35,854 nt of DNA from Limnohabitans sp. (GCA_009693505.1 SHXD01000030.1:1-35854), one strand, 5' to 3'; shown: positions 16,524-30,092, numbered from the stretch's first letter. The notes: generated from the letters alone by a model not told the origin. Program-made: numbers and translations.

Positions 16524-18011
16524 CTACTTCCCTGAAGGACCCGTCTTTTTCGCAGAGGCTTTTGCTTTCGACGGCTGATGAGAAAGCAAGTAATGCAGCA
16601 ACAAACCAACGGGCCTGCCTGTAGCGCCCTTGGAAGCCCCGCCTTTCCAGGCTGTGCCAGCAATGTCCAAGTGAGCCCATGGGTATTTTTTCGCAAAGCG
16701 ATGCAAAAATTTAGCGGCCTTGATGGCGCCACCTTCGCTGCCACCGACATTGGCGACATCAGCAAAATTGCTTTTCAGTGAGTCGGCATATTCCTCATCG
16801 AGTGGCATTCTCCAGCAAAGATCCATGGCTTCGTCACCCGCTTGAAGAAGGCTTTGAGCCAGCTGGTCTTCAGTGGCAAACATGCCGCTTCGAACAGCCC
16901 CCAATGCAATGACACATGCGCCTGTGAGCGTCGCAATGTCAATGACTGTTTGAGGTTTGAAACGCTCGGCATAGGTGAGCGCATCGCACAAAATCAAACG
17001 TCCTTCGGCATCGGTGTTCAAAATTTCTATGGTTTGACCACTCATGCTGGTAACCACATCGCCTGGCTTCACAGCAAGGCCATCAGGCATGTTTTCACAT
17101 GCGGGGATTAAGCCCACGACATTGATTTTGGGTTTGAGGGTGCTTAAGGATTTGAAAACACCTAAAACACTGGCGGCGCCACCCATGTCAAATTTCATCT
17201 CGTCCATTTGACCTGCCGGTTTGATGGAAATACCACCGGTATCAAAGGTGATGCCCTTACCGACGAGCACAGTGGGCGCCTCAGATTTAGAGCCCCCCTG
17301 GTACTTCAGCACAATGAAACGAAGCGGCTCGGCCGAGCCCTGCGCCACCGACATGAAAGAGCCCATGCCCAACTTTGCAACTTCTTTGGGGCCCAACACT
17401 TCGCATGACATTGCGCCTGATTTGGCCAGGGTCATAGCGGCCTTGGCTAACATGGTGGGCGTTGCATGATTGGCAGGTCGGTTGGCCCACTCTTTGGCAA
17501 ACTCAATACCTTGGATCATGCCAACGGTGGTTTTCAAGGCGTTTTGCAGACTGAGATTAACGCTGGGCAAGCCCAAGCTGACTTGACTTAAAGAGCGCGT
17601 GGCGGGTTTTGATTTGGTGGTGCCGTAAACATAGGTTCCCTCAGCCAAAGCTAGAAGCAAGGCTTGCAGGGCCTGCGCATTGAGGGGCTCGGCCGAAACG
17701 ACAGTGAGTTTCTTGGTTTCAGCGGCTTTTAAACTGGCAGTCAGCCCCGACATGGCAGATTTAATGTCAGCGGCCATGGCAGCGCCTACCCCCAAAAACA
17801 CCACCTTGGATGCAGAAATACCGGCTGCACCATAGGCGTGAAGGACTTTCCCTTTCTTGCTTGAGAAGTCTTTGGCTTTCAAAGCTTTTTCAATCAGCAA
17901 GGAAAGTGGGTCTTTAGCGGCTTGAAAGTGATCAGAAATGAGGACAATCAAGACGTCTGCGGGAGATTTTGCGGCGGCTGCCAGAGATAGTGTTTTTAAT
18001 TCAAAGTTCAT
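16524..18011 (-). CDS. pepA: Leucyl aminopeptidase (M17)
   Basis: Di-metal cytosolic aminopeptidase that releases N-terminal residues from peptides; in some bacteria the homologue also binds DNA. The catalytic and metal residues are all visible: Lys252 and Asp257 in GKGITFDTGG, Lys264, Asp275 in the KFDMGGAA stretch, and Asp334, Glu336 and Arg338 in NTDAEGR (332-338). These keep the same spacing as the known E. coli residues (constant offset of 18). The 495-residue length is normal, with an N-terminal macro-like domain to about residue 165 and the catalytic domain after it. The start at 18009-18011 leaves only 23 bases to the divergent lptF start. It is followed by holC in the same operon. 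Confidence 0.95.
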   Translation of the reverse strand: MNFELKTLSLAAAAKSPADVLIVLISDHFQAAKDPLSLLIEKALKAKDFSSKKGKVLHAYGAAGISASKVVFLGVGAAMAADIKSAMSGLTASLKAAETKKLTVVSAEPLNAQALQALLLALAEGTYVYGTTKSKPATRSLSQVSLGLPSVNLSLQNALKTTVGMIQGIEFAKEWANRPANHATPTMLAKAAMTLAKSGAMSCEVLGPKEVAKLGMGSFMSVAQGSAEPLRFIVLKYQGGSKSEAPTVLVGKGITFDTGGISIKPAGQMDEMKFDMGGAASVLGVFKSLSTLKPKINVVGLIPACENMPDGLAVKPGDVVTSMSGQTIEILNTDAEGRLILCDALTYAERFKPQTVIDIATLTGACVIALGAVRSGMFATEDQLAQSLLQAGDEAMDLCWRMPLDEEYADSLKSNFADVANVGGSEGGAIKAAKFLHRFAKKYPWAHLDIAGTAWKGGASKGATGRPVGLLLHYLLSHQPSKAKASAKKTGPSGK

Positions 18012-18034
18012 AATTGAGGTTTTCCAATTTCACA

Positions 18035-19147
18035 ATGTTATTCCATTCTTCCATTCAAAAAGATTTGGCCCGAAGTTTCGGTGCCACGGTTGTGGTTTTG
18101 GCCACGATTGTGATGACCATTATTTTGATCCGGACTTTGGGCCAAGCAACCAAGGGCTCTGTGAATCCCTCTGAAGTTATGCTGGTGATGGGGTTGACGG
18201 TCATTGGTCACCTCACCACCATTCTGACACTGAGTTTGTTCATTGCAGTGGTCTCCACGTTGTCGCGCATGTACGCAGACAGTGAAATGGTCATTTGGTT
18301 CTCAAGTGGCCGAGGCCTCACTTCTTTTGCACAGCCTTTGTTGAGCTTTGCTTGGCCCATCTTTTTAGCCATCGCCTTGCTGGCGCTTTTTGTTTGGCCA
18401 TGGAGCAACCAACAAATCCAAGACTTGAAAGACCGATATGAGCAACGCAACGACATAGAACGCGTAGCGCCTGGTCAGTTCCAAGAATCAGCGGGCGGAA
18501 AAAGAGTTTTCTTCATTGACAAGGACAGCCCCAGCAATCAAACAGGTCGGCATGTGTTTGTCTCGAGCCTAGACGGCATGATTGAAACTGTCACGACGGC
18601 TCAAAAAGGGCAAATTGAACTTCACCAAGGTGAGCGGTTTTTAAGCCTTCAACAAGGTCAGCAAATGCTGCGCAACCACCAAACGGGGGAAGTGCGTGTG
18701 ACGGCCTTCAACGATTATCAATTGCTGATCGATCCAAGCCTCAAAATTTCAGCGACAGACATGCAAAGCCGCATGGTCAGTACTTTGGGCTTGATCAAAG
18801 CACCGACTCCGGTTCATCTTGGAGAGTTATCTTGGCGACTGGGATTGCCATTGGCTGCCTTTAATTTGTTGATCGTGGGCCTGGCTGTGGCCAGCGTCAA
18901 CCCTCGCGTTGGCAAAAGTTACCACTTGGCAGTGGCCTTGTTTTGCTTTGTGGGTTACTACAACATGATTAACGTAGGGCAAAATTGGATTGCGTCTGAA
19001 AGAATCAGCCTGCCCGAATTCATGTTGGGCCTTCATGGTGGCGCATTTTGCTTGGCTTTAGCCTGGCTGCTTTTTCGCCACTTCAATGCGTCCTGGAAGA
19101 ATATGTTGGCCATGCCTAAGTTGCACAGAACGGAAGGTGGCACATGA
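18035..19147 (+). CDS. lptF: LPS export permease LptF
   Basis: One of two permeases of the LptB2FG complex that extracts lipopolysaccharide from the inner membrane and hands it to LptC and LptA. The 370-residue chain has an N-terminal bundle of three membrane helices (about residues 15-115), a periplasmic beta-jellyroll-like domain (about 120-265) and three C-terminal helices. FHSSIQKDLARSFGATVVVL resembles the LptF amphipathic start helix. The ATG at 18035 is preferred over the upstream in-frame TTG at 18014 because it gives the family N-terminus. The stop overlaps the lptG start as ATGA (19144-19147), so the two are translationally coupled. The lptB, lptC and lptA genes are not in this window. 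Confidence 0.93.
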   Translation: MLFHSSIQKDLARSFGATVVVLATIVMTIILIRTLGQATKGSVNPSEVMLVMGLTVIGHLTTILTLSLFIAVVSTLSRMYADSEMVIWFSSGRGLTSFAQPLLSFAWPIFLAIALLALFVWPWSNQQIQDLKDRYEQRNDIERVAPGQFQESAGGKRVFFIDKDSPSNQTGRHVFVSSLDGMIETVTTAQKGQIELHQGERFLSLQQGQQMLRNHQTGEVRVTAFNDYQLLIDPSLKISATDMQSRMVSTLGLIKAPTPVHLGELSWRLGLPLAAFNLLIVGLAVASVNPRVGKSYHLAVALFCFVGYYNMINVGQNWIASERISLPEFMLGLHGGAFCLALAWLLFRHFNASWKNMLAMPKLHRTEGGT

Positions 19148-20250
19148 AAACCATTCGCCGATTAATTCACGGAGAAATCATTCGCGCGGTTAGTTTTGTT
19201 GCCATTGGCTTTCTGGCCTTGTTTGTTTTTTTCGACCTGGTCGATCAACTGCAAACACTGAGTCGAAACAAATTTCAGGGCTATCAACTGCAGCACGCGT
19301 TGATGTATGTGGCCTTGCTCATGCCCAGCCATTTGTATGAGTTGCTGCCTATTTCTGTTTTGATTGGCGCTATTTTTGTCATGGCCCGTTTTGCGCAAAG
19401 CTCCGAATTCACCATCCTCAGAACAGGCGGCTTAGGTCCTTGGCGCGCACTTCAAACGCTCTTTCAGTTGGGCCTAGTGTTTGTGACTGTCACCTTCCTA
19501 TTTGGTGACTACATCTCACCTTGGACAGACAAACAAGCACAGCTTTTGAAGGCGCATTACCAAGGGCAAATAACCGTTGGCCAAACTGGCGCTTGGCTGA
19601 GAGAAAAGCAGGCGCAATCACAATTTGCCGTCAACGTGAGATCCATGAGCAGCGGAGGTCAGCCCGAGAATATTCGCATTCATGAATTTGACAACGAAGG
19701 CCGGCTCAAGTCGATGACCCTAGCGCCAAGTGCACAGTTGATGGGTGACGGATCTTGGCTTTTGAAACCTGCCGATCGGCGAATTTTTCACATTGCAAGC
19801 GGCGAAGATTCGCGAATCGAAATTTTGAATCTGCCAGAATGGTCATGGAAAACTGAAATCACCTCTGAGATGATTTCTGCTGCGCTCCTGAGTCCCGATC
19901 GAATGAAAACCATCGACTTGTTTCAATACATGCGACATTTGGCTGCGAATGGTCAAAATGCGCAGCGCTATGAAATTGAGTTTTGGCGAAAGGTTTTTTA
20001 CCCACTGAGTTGCTGGGTCATGCTGACACTTGCACTGCCATTTGCTTATTTGCATTTCAGATCAGGCAACATTGCAGGCTATGTATTTGGAGGGGTCATG
20101 GCTGGCATCAGTTTCTATTTGCTGAATAATGTTTTTGGCTTCATGGGCAATCTACAAAATTGGCAGCCTTGGCTCACAGCCGCTGCGCCCGCACTGATCT
20201 ACAGCTTGATCTCACTGGCTACATTTTGGTGGCTGGTTTTACGTCAGTAA
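19144..20250 (+). CDS. lptG: LPS export permease LptG
   Basis: The partner permease of LptF (368 residues). The N-terminus KTIRRLIHGEIIRAVSFVAI is followed by the helix with FFDLVDQL, a motif typical of LptG. After three helices comes a periplasmic domain (about 110-270), then three terminal helices with YPLSCWVML and the GISFYLLNN segment. Architecture and length match the family. The ATGA overlap with lptF indicates coupled, equimolar synthesis. The next gene, a small chelatase, begins 10 bases downstream and may be read on the same transcript. Confidence 0.93.
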   Translation: MKTIRRLIHGEIIRAVSFVAIGFLALFVFFDLVDQLQTLSRNKFQGYQLQHALMYVALLMPSHLYELLPISVLIGAIFVMARFAQSSEFTILRTGGLGPWRALQTLFQLGLVFVTVTFLFGDYISPWTDKQAQLLKAHYQGQITVGQTGAWLREKQAQSQFAVNVRSMSSGGQPENIRIHEFDNEGRLKSMTLAPSAQLMGDGSWLLKPADRRIFHIASGEDSRIEILNLPEWSWKTEITSEMISAALLSPDRMKTIDLFQYMRHLAANGQNAQRYEIEFWRKVFYPLSCWVMLTLALPFAYLHFRSGNIAGYVFGGVMAGISFYLLNNVFGFMGNLQNWQPWLTAAAPALIYSLISLATFWWLVLRQ

Positions 20251-20260
20251 AGGTTTTTTG

Positions 20261-20635
20261 ATGACAGCCATTACCTCCCAAAATGCCATCATTTTGTTTG
20301 CTCACGGCTCAAGAGACGCGTTATGGCGACTTCCCATTGAAGCTGTTGCCGATGAGGTGAAGCAACTTTCACCTGACACACAAGTGGCATGCGCCTACCT
20401 TGAACTGACCGAACCCGACTTGTCCACCACCGTCGCTCGTTTGGTTCAGACGGGCGTCAATGTCATTCGCATTGTTCCCATGTTCTTGGGGGTGGGTAGG
20501 CATGCCCGAGAAGATCTGCCCTTGTTGCTGCAAGACCTCATCGCCCAACATCCTGGTGTGACGTTCGAATTGAGAAATGCCATTGGCGAAGAGCCCGAAC
20601 TGACTCGGGCCATGGCTGCAATTGCCTTAAAGTAA
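20261..20635 (+). CDS. cbiX: CbiX/SirB-type sirohydrochlorin chelatase, single domain
   Basis: Short-form class II chelatase (124 residues), the size of the homodimeric CbiX(S) proteins that insert metal into sirohydrochlorin for siroheme or cobalamin. The first metal-binding histidine is in AHGSR (His15). The second motif, FLGVGRHAREDLP at about residues 76-88, carries the other conserved histidine. The ATG at 20261 has AAAGG a few bases upstream; an overlapping TTG at 20258 is less likely. It follows lptG by 10 bases and precedes cysB. Siroheme is the cofactor of sulfite reductase, so iron chelation for assimilatory sulfur reduction is the role most consistent with context, but cobalt cannot be excluded. 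Confidence 0.85.
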   Translation: MTAITSQNAIILFAHGSRDALWRLPIEAVADEVKQLSPDTQVACAYLELTEPDLSTTVARLVQTGVNVIRIVPMFLGVGRHAREDLPLLLQDLIAQHPGVTFELRNAIGEEPELTRAMAAIALK

Positions 20636-20687
20636 CATCTTTAGATTCATAAGGCATAATAAACTCAATCCTACTGGGTTTATTGAT

Positions 20688-21629
20688 ATGAACTTGCATC
20701 AATTTCGATTTGTACAAGAAGCCGCCCGTCGCAATCTCAACCTGACAGAAACAGCCAAAGCGCTGCACACCTCTCAACCTGGGGTCTCCAAAGCCATCAT
20801 TGAGTTAGAGCTTGAACTGGGTATCGACATCTTCGCTCGACACGGCAAAAGGCTGAAGCGGATCACGGAGCCAGGTCAGCATGTTCTCAAAAGCATCGAA
20901 GTCATCATGCGTGAAATTGGCAATTTGAAACGCATTGGAGAACAATACAGCGCCCAGGACAATGGAACGCTTTCCATTGCCACCACCCACACTCAGGCCC
21001 GTTATGTGCTGCCTGTTCCCGTTGCCAAATTGCGCGAACTGTATCCGCACGTCAACATCTGCTTACACCAAGGCTCACCAGATCAGGTGGCCAAAATGCT
21101 GCTAGATGACACCGCCGAGATAGGCATGGCCACCGAATCATTGGCAGCTTACGAAGAACTTGTGACACTGCCTTGCTATGAATGGCAGCATATGCTGGTC
21201 GTTTCGCCTGACCATCCTTTGGCGAAGAAAAAACACCTGCATTTGGAAGACATTGCCAAAGAACCCCTCATCACCTACCACCCCTCGTTCACGGGTCGAA
21301 CCCGAATTGATGCAGCATTTGCCAGCAAAAAACTGCACCCTCGAATTGCACTCGAGGCCATTGACTCAGATGTGATCAAAACATACGTGCGCTTGGGTTT
21401 GGGTGTGGGCATTGTGGCTGAAATGGCCGTCAAAGATGACCTTGCCGGCGATTTGGTCGCTCGGCCTTTGGGTGACCTCTTGGGCAAAAATGTATCGCGA
21501 GTCGCCTTTAAAAGAGGCGCTTACCTGCGCAACTTTGTTTATCAATTTGCAGAGTTATTGAGCGATCGATTAACAACGGCCTTGGTTGCAAAAGCCATGA
21601 CAGGTCATGTCAATGATTACGAACTTTGA
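20688..21629 (+). CDS. cysB: LysR-family regulator CysB
   Basis: Transcriptional activator of sulfate assimilation and cysteine synthesis that senses N-acetylserine and sulfur status. The N-terminal winged helix-turn-helix occupies about residues 1-60 (LTETAKALHTSQPGVSKAI). In the effector domain TTHTQARY at 99-106 places Thr100, Thr102 and Gln103 at the same numbers as the sulfate-binding residues known in enteric CysB, and FTGRTRID at about 199-206 carries the later conserved threonine. The length is 313 residues against 324 in E. coli. The start at 20688 is unambiguous. A -10-like CATAAT is at 20655-20660, without a good -35. It sits between a chelatase for siroheme and a methionine aminotransferase. 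Confidence 0.93.
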   Translation: MNLHQFRFVQEAARRNLNLTETAKALHTSQPGVSKAIIELELELGIDIFARHGKRLKRITEPGQHVLKSIEVIMREIGNLKRIGEQYSAQDNGTLSIATTHTQARYVLPVPVAKLRELYPHVNICLHQGSPDQVAKMLLDDTAEIGMATESLAAYEELVTLPCYEWQHMLVVSPDHPLAKKKHLHLEDIAKEPLITYHPSFTGRTRIDAAFASKKLHPRIALEAIDSDVIKTYVRLGLGVGIVAEMAVKDDLAGDLVARPLGDLLGKNVSRVAFKRGAYLRNFVYQFAELLSDRLTTALVAKAMTGHVNDYEL

Positions 21630-21648
21630 TCCTTTTTTAAAAGCCATC

Positions 21649-22805
21649 ATGACTCCACAGTTGATTTCAAAACAACCCAAGTTGGGCACAACCATTTTTA
21701 CCGTCATGTCTGGACTGGCTGCCGAAGTGGGCGCTGTCAATTTAGGCCAAGGATTTCCTGACTTTGAATGCGACCCTCAACTGATCCATGCAGTGACCAA
21801 GGCCATGCAAGAAGGCCTCAATCAATACCCACCCATGCCTGGCGTCTTGCCCTTGCGTGAAGCTGTGTCGCAAAAAATTGAAAATCTCTATCACAATCAC
21901 TACGATGCACAAACCGAAATCACAATCACGGCTGGCGCTACGCAGGCTTTGCTCACCATCATGCTGGCAGTGGTGCATCCAGGTGATGAAGTAATTGTTT
22001 TGGAGCCTTGCTATGACTGCTATGTGCCCAACGTCGAGATGGCCGGCGGCGTGGTGGTCAGGGTGCCATTAACGCCCGGTACATTCAAACCCGATTTCGA
22101 CAAAATTCAAGCTGCCATTACTTCGAAAACTCGCGCCATTTTGATCAATTCCCCGCACAATCCAAGTGGCATGGTGTGGCGGCACGAGGACATGCTAAAG
22201 CTGCAAGAAATTTTGGCGCCCACTCAAATTGTGCTGATCAGTGACGAGGTCTATGAGCACATGGTTTACCAGCCACTTCAACATCACAGTGCAAGTTCTT
22301 ACAAAGGCTTGGCAGAGCGCGCCTTTGTGGTGTCGAGCTTTGGTAAAAGCTATCACGTGACGGGCTGGAAAGTGGGCACCGTTGTAGCGCCGACTGCATT
22401 GACCGCTGAATTTCGCAAAGTCCACCAATTTGCTGTTTTTACCGTCAACACGCCCATGCAATTTGGATTGGCAAGTTACATGTCAGACCCTCAAGCCTAT
22501 TTGAAATTGCCTCAGTTTTACCAACGCAAGCGCGATCTCTTCAGAGAAGGCTTGTCAAAAACCAAATTCAAGCTTTTGCCGGGCGAAGGCACCTATTTTC
22601 AATGCGCCGATATTTCCAATCTATCGGTACCAGAAAAAGATTTGGGTGAGGCTGAATTTTGCAAATGGTTAACACGCGAAATTGGTGTTGCAGCCATTCC
22701 CATGTCCGCCTTTTATGGCGACTCGTTTGACCAAAATGTCATTCGATTTTGTTTTGCAAAAAAAGACGCCACCTTGAATGCTGCCATTGAAAGGTTGGCA
22801 AGGCT

Positions 22806-22809
<4 letters not shown>
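21649..22809 (+). CDS. Methionine aminotransferase, YbdL-like (PLP, class I)
   Basis: PLP-dependent transaminase of 386 residues, the same length as E. coli YbdL, which prefers methionine and is also active on aromatic amino acids. From memory the match to YbdL is close over the whole length: [43 protein letters not shown] and the C-terminal [12 protein letters not shown]. The PLP lysine is Lys233 and the conserved SPHNPSG asparagine is near 171. The ATG at 21649 gives the family N-terminus; in-frame ATGs at 21607 and 21613 lie inside the end of cysB and cannot be ruled out. The stop TAA overlaps the def stop on the other strand, and the 3' end carries an antisense terminator hairpin. A methionine-related role next to cysB is an inference. 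Confidence 0.88.
22758..22799 (-). terminator. Intrinsic terminator of smc-zipA-ligA-def inside the aminotransferase gene
   Basis: On the minus strand, seven bases past the def stop, an arm GCC-A-ACCTT pairs with AAGGTGGC (one bulged A). It encloses a second stem AATG/CATT with a GCAG loop, followed by GTC and seven T. It is wholly contained in the coding sequence of the convergent aminotransferase. On the plus strand the hairpin has no T run after it, so it should act in one direction only. Confidence 0.75.
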
Positions 22810-26524
<3,715 letters not shown>

Positions 26525-26564
26525 ATAAGGTATGCAAAGTACGGTGTCAATCAAATTGATTTGT

Positions 26565-29500
26565 TCAGGCCAATTCGGCGACCGAAACTGCAGCTTCCAT
26601 GTCAACGGCAACAATGCGGGAGACACCCTGCTCTTGCATGGTGACGCCAATCAATTGCTCGGCCATCTCCATCGCAATCTTGTTGTGACTGATGAACAAA
26701 AATTGGGTTTCTTTGCCCATGCTCTTGACCAATTTGGCGTACCGTTCTGTGTTTGCGTCGTCCAAGGGGGCGTCCACCTCGTCCAGCAGACAAAAAGGTG
26801 CTGGGTTGAGTTGAAAAATGGCAAACACCAAGGCAATGGCCGTGAGTGCCTTTTGGCCGCCAGACAGCAAATGAATGGTCTGATTTTTTTGACCCGGTGG
26901 CTGCGCCATCACTTGAACGCCTGAGTCCAAAATTTCATCGCCCGTCATGACCAAGCGGGCACTGCCTCCACCAAACAATTCAGGGAACATTCGTCCAAAA
27001 TGTTCATTCACAATTTTAAAAGTGCCAGCCAAGAGATCTCTGGTTTCGGCGTCAATTTTCTTAATGGCATCTTCAAGTGTTGTCATGGCTTCGGTCAAAT
27101 CAGCGGTCTGAGCGTCCAAGAACGCCTTGCGCTCGCGGGATGTAGTCAACTCTTCTAATGCAGCCAAATTCACAGCGCCCAAAGCCACAATTTCACGATT
27201 CAGGCGATCGATTTCAGATTGCAAGCCCGTTAACCGAACATTGCCTTCTTCAATTGATTTGGCCAAGGCTTCAAGATCTGCCTCAGCATCGAGCAGCAAC
27301 TGAGTGTATTGTTCAAGTCCTAAACGAGAAGCCTGTTCTTTGAGTTGCAATTCGGTAATTCTTTGGCGCATAGGGTCAAGTTCACGCTCAAAACTCATGC
27401 GCCTCTCATCACTGGCACGCAATCGCGCTGTGAGGTCATCGTACTCACTGCGTTTGGCTCCCAAAACCTGTTCTCGCACCATTTTCATGGCCAATGCATT
27501 TTGCAAGCCGGCTTGAGCAGCGGCATCCGTGAGGCGCGACAATTCATCCTTGGCACGTTCTTGTTCATCCGCAATCGATTTAATTTGCAGGACCGCAGTT
27601 TCTAGTCCACGCTGCAATTCTGAACGCCTGGCTTCAAGGCTGCGCTGTGAAAAAGCGGCTTCTTGCGCCAAACGTTCAAGCGTTCGTTGCTGCTCACGAC
27701 ACTCTGACAGTTTGCGCTCAGCTTCTATCACGCGCTCATCAAGTTGTGCGTGGCGCTCTTGACTGCCAGCCAACTGCATATCCAGTTCTTCAAATCGGGC
27801 TTCAGCTGTGATTCGACGCTCTTGAAGTTCTTCTAAATGGATGTCAATTTCAGACATGTCAACTGCAATTTGCTCGCTGCGAGCCTGCGTTTGCGATGCC
27901 CATTGCGACAGGCGAAGTGTTTCAACCTGAAGTTCGTGGGCTTTCGTTTGAGCCTCAGAGGCTTCTTGCCTGGCCGACACCAAACGTTGCGCAGCGTCAG
28001 AATAGGCAGCTTCAGCGCGAACGGAGGCTGACCTGGTTTCTTCCGCAATCAGCGTTTGTGCACGCATTTGTTTTTCAAAATTTTCAATGTCTTGGGCACG
28101 TGCCAAGAGACCTGCTTGTTCAGAATCAGGGGCATAAAAACTAACACTGTGTTTGCCAACGGCATGACCCGTCTGAACCACAAAACATTCTGCGCCTTGG
28201 AGTTGATCTCGCCAAGCCATGGCATCTTCCAAAGAAGGCGCTGTGAAATAAGATTGGAGCCAATCTGTCAGCAATGCCGAGAGGCCAGCATCAGACAATC
28301 TGAGCAAATCGGACAGGGGCCGACAAGCTGCGGGCAGCCCTTTTCGAGTTGGCGTTTGAGTGGCGTTGGGCGGTGAATAAAACGACAGCTTGGCAGGCGG
28401 CGCATCGGATGCAAAAGCCTTCACCATGTCTAGGCGCGAAACCTCAAGTGATGAAAGCTTTTCACGAAGCGCAGATTCCATGGCGTTTTCCCAACCGGGT
28501 TCCATGTGAATTTTGCTCCACAAACCTTGCAACTGATCAAGACCATGTTTGTTCAACCAGGGCTTGAGTTTGCCATCGGTTTTGACTTTTTCTTGAAGGG
28601 ATTTAAGCGCTTCAATCTTGGCCGTGAGATCAGCCAATTTGGCAGACTCATCGTTCACGGCCTGCTGCTGATTTCGGCGCTCTTGGTCCAATCGAGGCGT
28701 ATGTTCTTCTAAGTCTTGCAACGTGTCGCTGGTCAACTTGGCCAAAGAGTCTGCGTGAGCCAACTGCGCTTGCAGTTGAACAAGCCGTTGTTCATCTGGG
28801 GCATCCAGTGAATTTCGATCAGCCATCAAACGCTCTTGCCTGAGTGAGAGTTGGCGGGTTTGGTCTTCGATGTTGCGCTGATCGGCCGCCAGCACCTGAA
28901 TTTGCTGTTGAACCTGCACAACACTGCCTCTTTGCTCATTGGCTTTGGCTTGAGTTTGTCGCACATCTTCTTCTAAATCAGGCAAGGCTTGAGCGTGGTC
29001 TTCTACTTGCGCCGCCAATGTGCTGGTTTGATCTTCGGCTTGGAGAGCCTGTTCTGCCAACGCTTCCAACTCTGTCAGGGCTTGTGTTTGCTTTTCTGAC
29101 CATTCTGTTGATTGGGCCTGCAATTGAAGCAAACGCTGTTCAGTTCGCTGGCGACCTTCCACCACGAAGCGAATTTCAGCTTCTAATTTAGAAACTTCAG
29201 CACTGGCCTCATACAACAAACCTTGCGCCTGATTGACTTGGTCGCCAGCGGCATAGTGCGCTTGGCGTACGGTTTCTAGGTCTGCCTCAACACGCCTTAA
29301 ATCGGCGATGCGTGCCTCCAAATCAATGACGGCCTTGTCTACATCGACTTTGATTTTGACTCGATCGGTTTCTGCGTCAGCGCGTTTGAAAAACCAAAGC
29401 TGCTGCTGCTTTAAGGTGCTATCGGCTTTTAAATCATTAAACCGCTGTGCCACTTCAGCCTGCTTTTCCAACTTTTCCAAATTGGCATTCAATTCGCGCA

Positions 29501-30092
29501 GAATGTCATCAACCCGCGTTAGATTCTCTCTGGTATCAGAAAGGCGGTTTTCAGTTTCGCGGCGCCGTTCTTTGTATTTAGAAACACCTGCTGCTTCTTC
29601 CAAAAACAAACGCAACTCTTCTGGCCGCGACTCAATGATTCTGCTGATGGTGCCCTGGCCAATGATGGCGTAGGCACGGGGACCTAAGCCTGTTCCCAGA
29701 AAAACATCTTGGACATCGCGTCGGCGCACGGGTTGGTTATTGATGAAATAACTGCTGTTGCCGTCCCGTGTCAAAACACGTTTGACCGCAATTTCTAAAA
29801 ATTGCCCCCATTGCCCACCCGCACGATGGTCAGCATTGTCAAAGACCAATTCAACGCTGGCTCGGCTGGCTGCCTTGCGGGTGTTGGTGCCGTTGAAAAT
29901 AACGTCTTGCATGGATTCACCACGCAATTCGGAAGCTTTGGACTCGCCCAAGACCCAGCGGCATGCGTCCATGATGTTGGATTTTCCGCAACCATTGGGG
30001 CCGACAACACCGACCAACTGCCCAGGCAGGACAAAATTGGTGGGTTCTGCAAAGGATTTGAATCCAGATAATTTGATGGAATTGAGGCGCAC
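26565..30092 (-). CDS. smc: Chromosome segregation SMC protein
   Basis: Condensin ATPase that loops and organises the chromosome together with ScpA and ScpB, which are not in the window. The 1175-residue chain has the N-terminal head with Walker A GPNGCGKSN at 31-39, a long coiled coil rich in Glu, Gln, Ala and Leu (about 170-500), a hinge (about 515-665), the returning coiled coil to about 1020, and the C-terminal head with signature LLSGGQKAL near 1074 and Walker B CLLDEVDAPLDD near 1098. All ATPase motifs are intact. The start is a GTG at 30090-30092 giving MRLNSIKLSGFKSF, the family N-terminus. It is the first gene of smc-zipA-ligA-def, divergent from dapC. A short dyad GGCAC-n5-GTGCC lies 24-38 bases upstream (30116-30130). 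Confidence 0.96.
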   Translation of the reverse strand: MRLNSIKLSGFKSFAEPTNFVLPGQLVGVVGPNGCGKSNIMDACRWVLGESKASELRGESMQDVIFNGTNTRKAASRASVELVFDNADHRAGGQWGQFLEIAVKRVLTRDGNSSYFINNQPVRRRDVQDVFLGTGLGPRAYAIIGQGTISRIIESRPEELRLFLEEAAGVSKYKERRRETENRLSDTRENLTRVDDILRELNANLEKLEKQAEVAQRFNDLKADSTLKQQQLWFFKRADAETDRVKIKVDVDKAVIDLEARIADLRRVEADLETVRQAHYAAGDQVNQAQGLLYEASAEVSKLEAEIRFVVEGRQRTEQRLLQLQAQSTEWSEKQTQALTELEALAEQALQAEDQTSTLAAQVEDHAQALPDLEEDVRQTQAKANEQRGSVVQVQQQIQVLAADQRNIEDQTRQLSLRQERLMADRNSLDAPDEQRLVQLQAQLAHADSLAKLTSDTLQDLEEHTPRLDQERRNQQQAVNDESAKLADLTAKIEALKSLQEKVKTDGKLKPWLNKHGLDQLQGLWSKIHMEPGWENAMESALREKLSSLEVSRLDMVKAFASDAPPAKLSFYSPPNATQTPTRKGLPAACRPLSDLLRLSDAGLSALLTDWLQSYFTAPSLEDAMAWRDQLQGAECFVVQTGHAVGKHSVSFYAPDSEQAGLLARAQDIENFEKQMRAQTLIAEETRSASVRAEAAYSDAAQRLVSARQEASEAQTKAHELQVETLRLSQWASQTQARSEQIAVDMSEIDIHLEELQERRITAEARFEELDMQLAGSQERHAQLDERVIEAERKLSECREQQRTLERLAQEAAFSQRSLEARRSELQRGLETAVLQIKSIADEQERAKDELSRLTDAAAQAGLQNALAMKMVREQVLGAKRSEYDDLTARLRASDERRMSFERELDPMRQRITELQLKEQASRLGLEQYTQLLLDAEADLEALAKSIEEGNVRLTGLQSEIDRLNREIVALGAVNLAALEELTTSRERKAFLDAQTADLTEAMTTLEDAIKKIDAETRDLLAGTFKIVNEHFGRMFPELFGGGSARLVMTGDEILDSGVQVMAQPPGQKNQTIHLLSGGQKALTAIALVFAIFQLNPAPFCLLDEVDAPLDDANTERYAKLVKSMGKETQFLFISHNKIAMEMAEQLIGVTMQEQGVSRIVAVDMEAAVSVAELA

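Noticed and set aside
20593..20610. Perfect 6-bp hairpin GCCCGA / TCGGGC near the end of the chelatase gene
   Set aside because: No T run follows and it is fully within coding sequence, so it is not an intrinsic terminator; chance is likely at this size.
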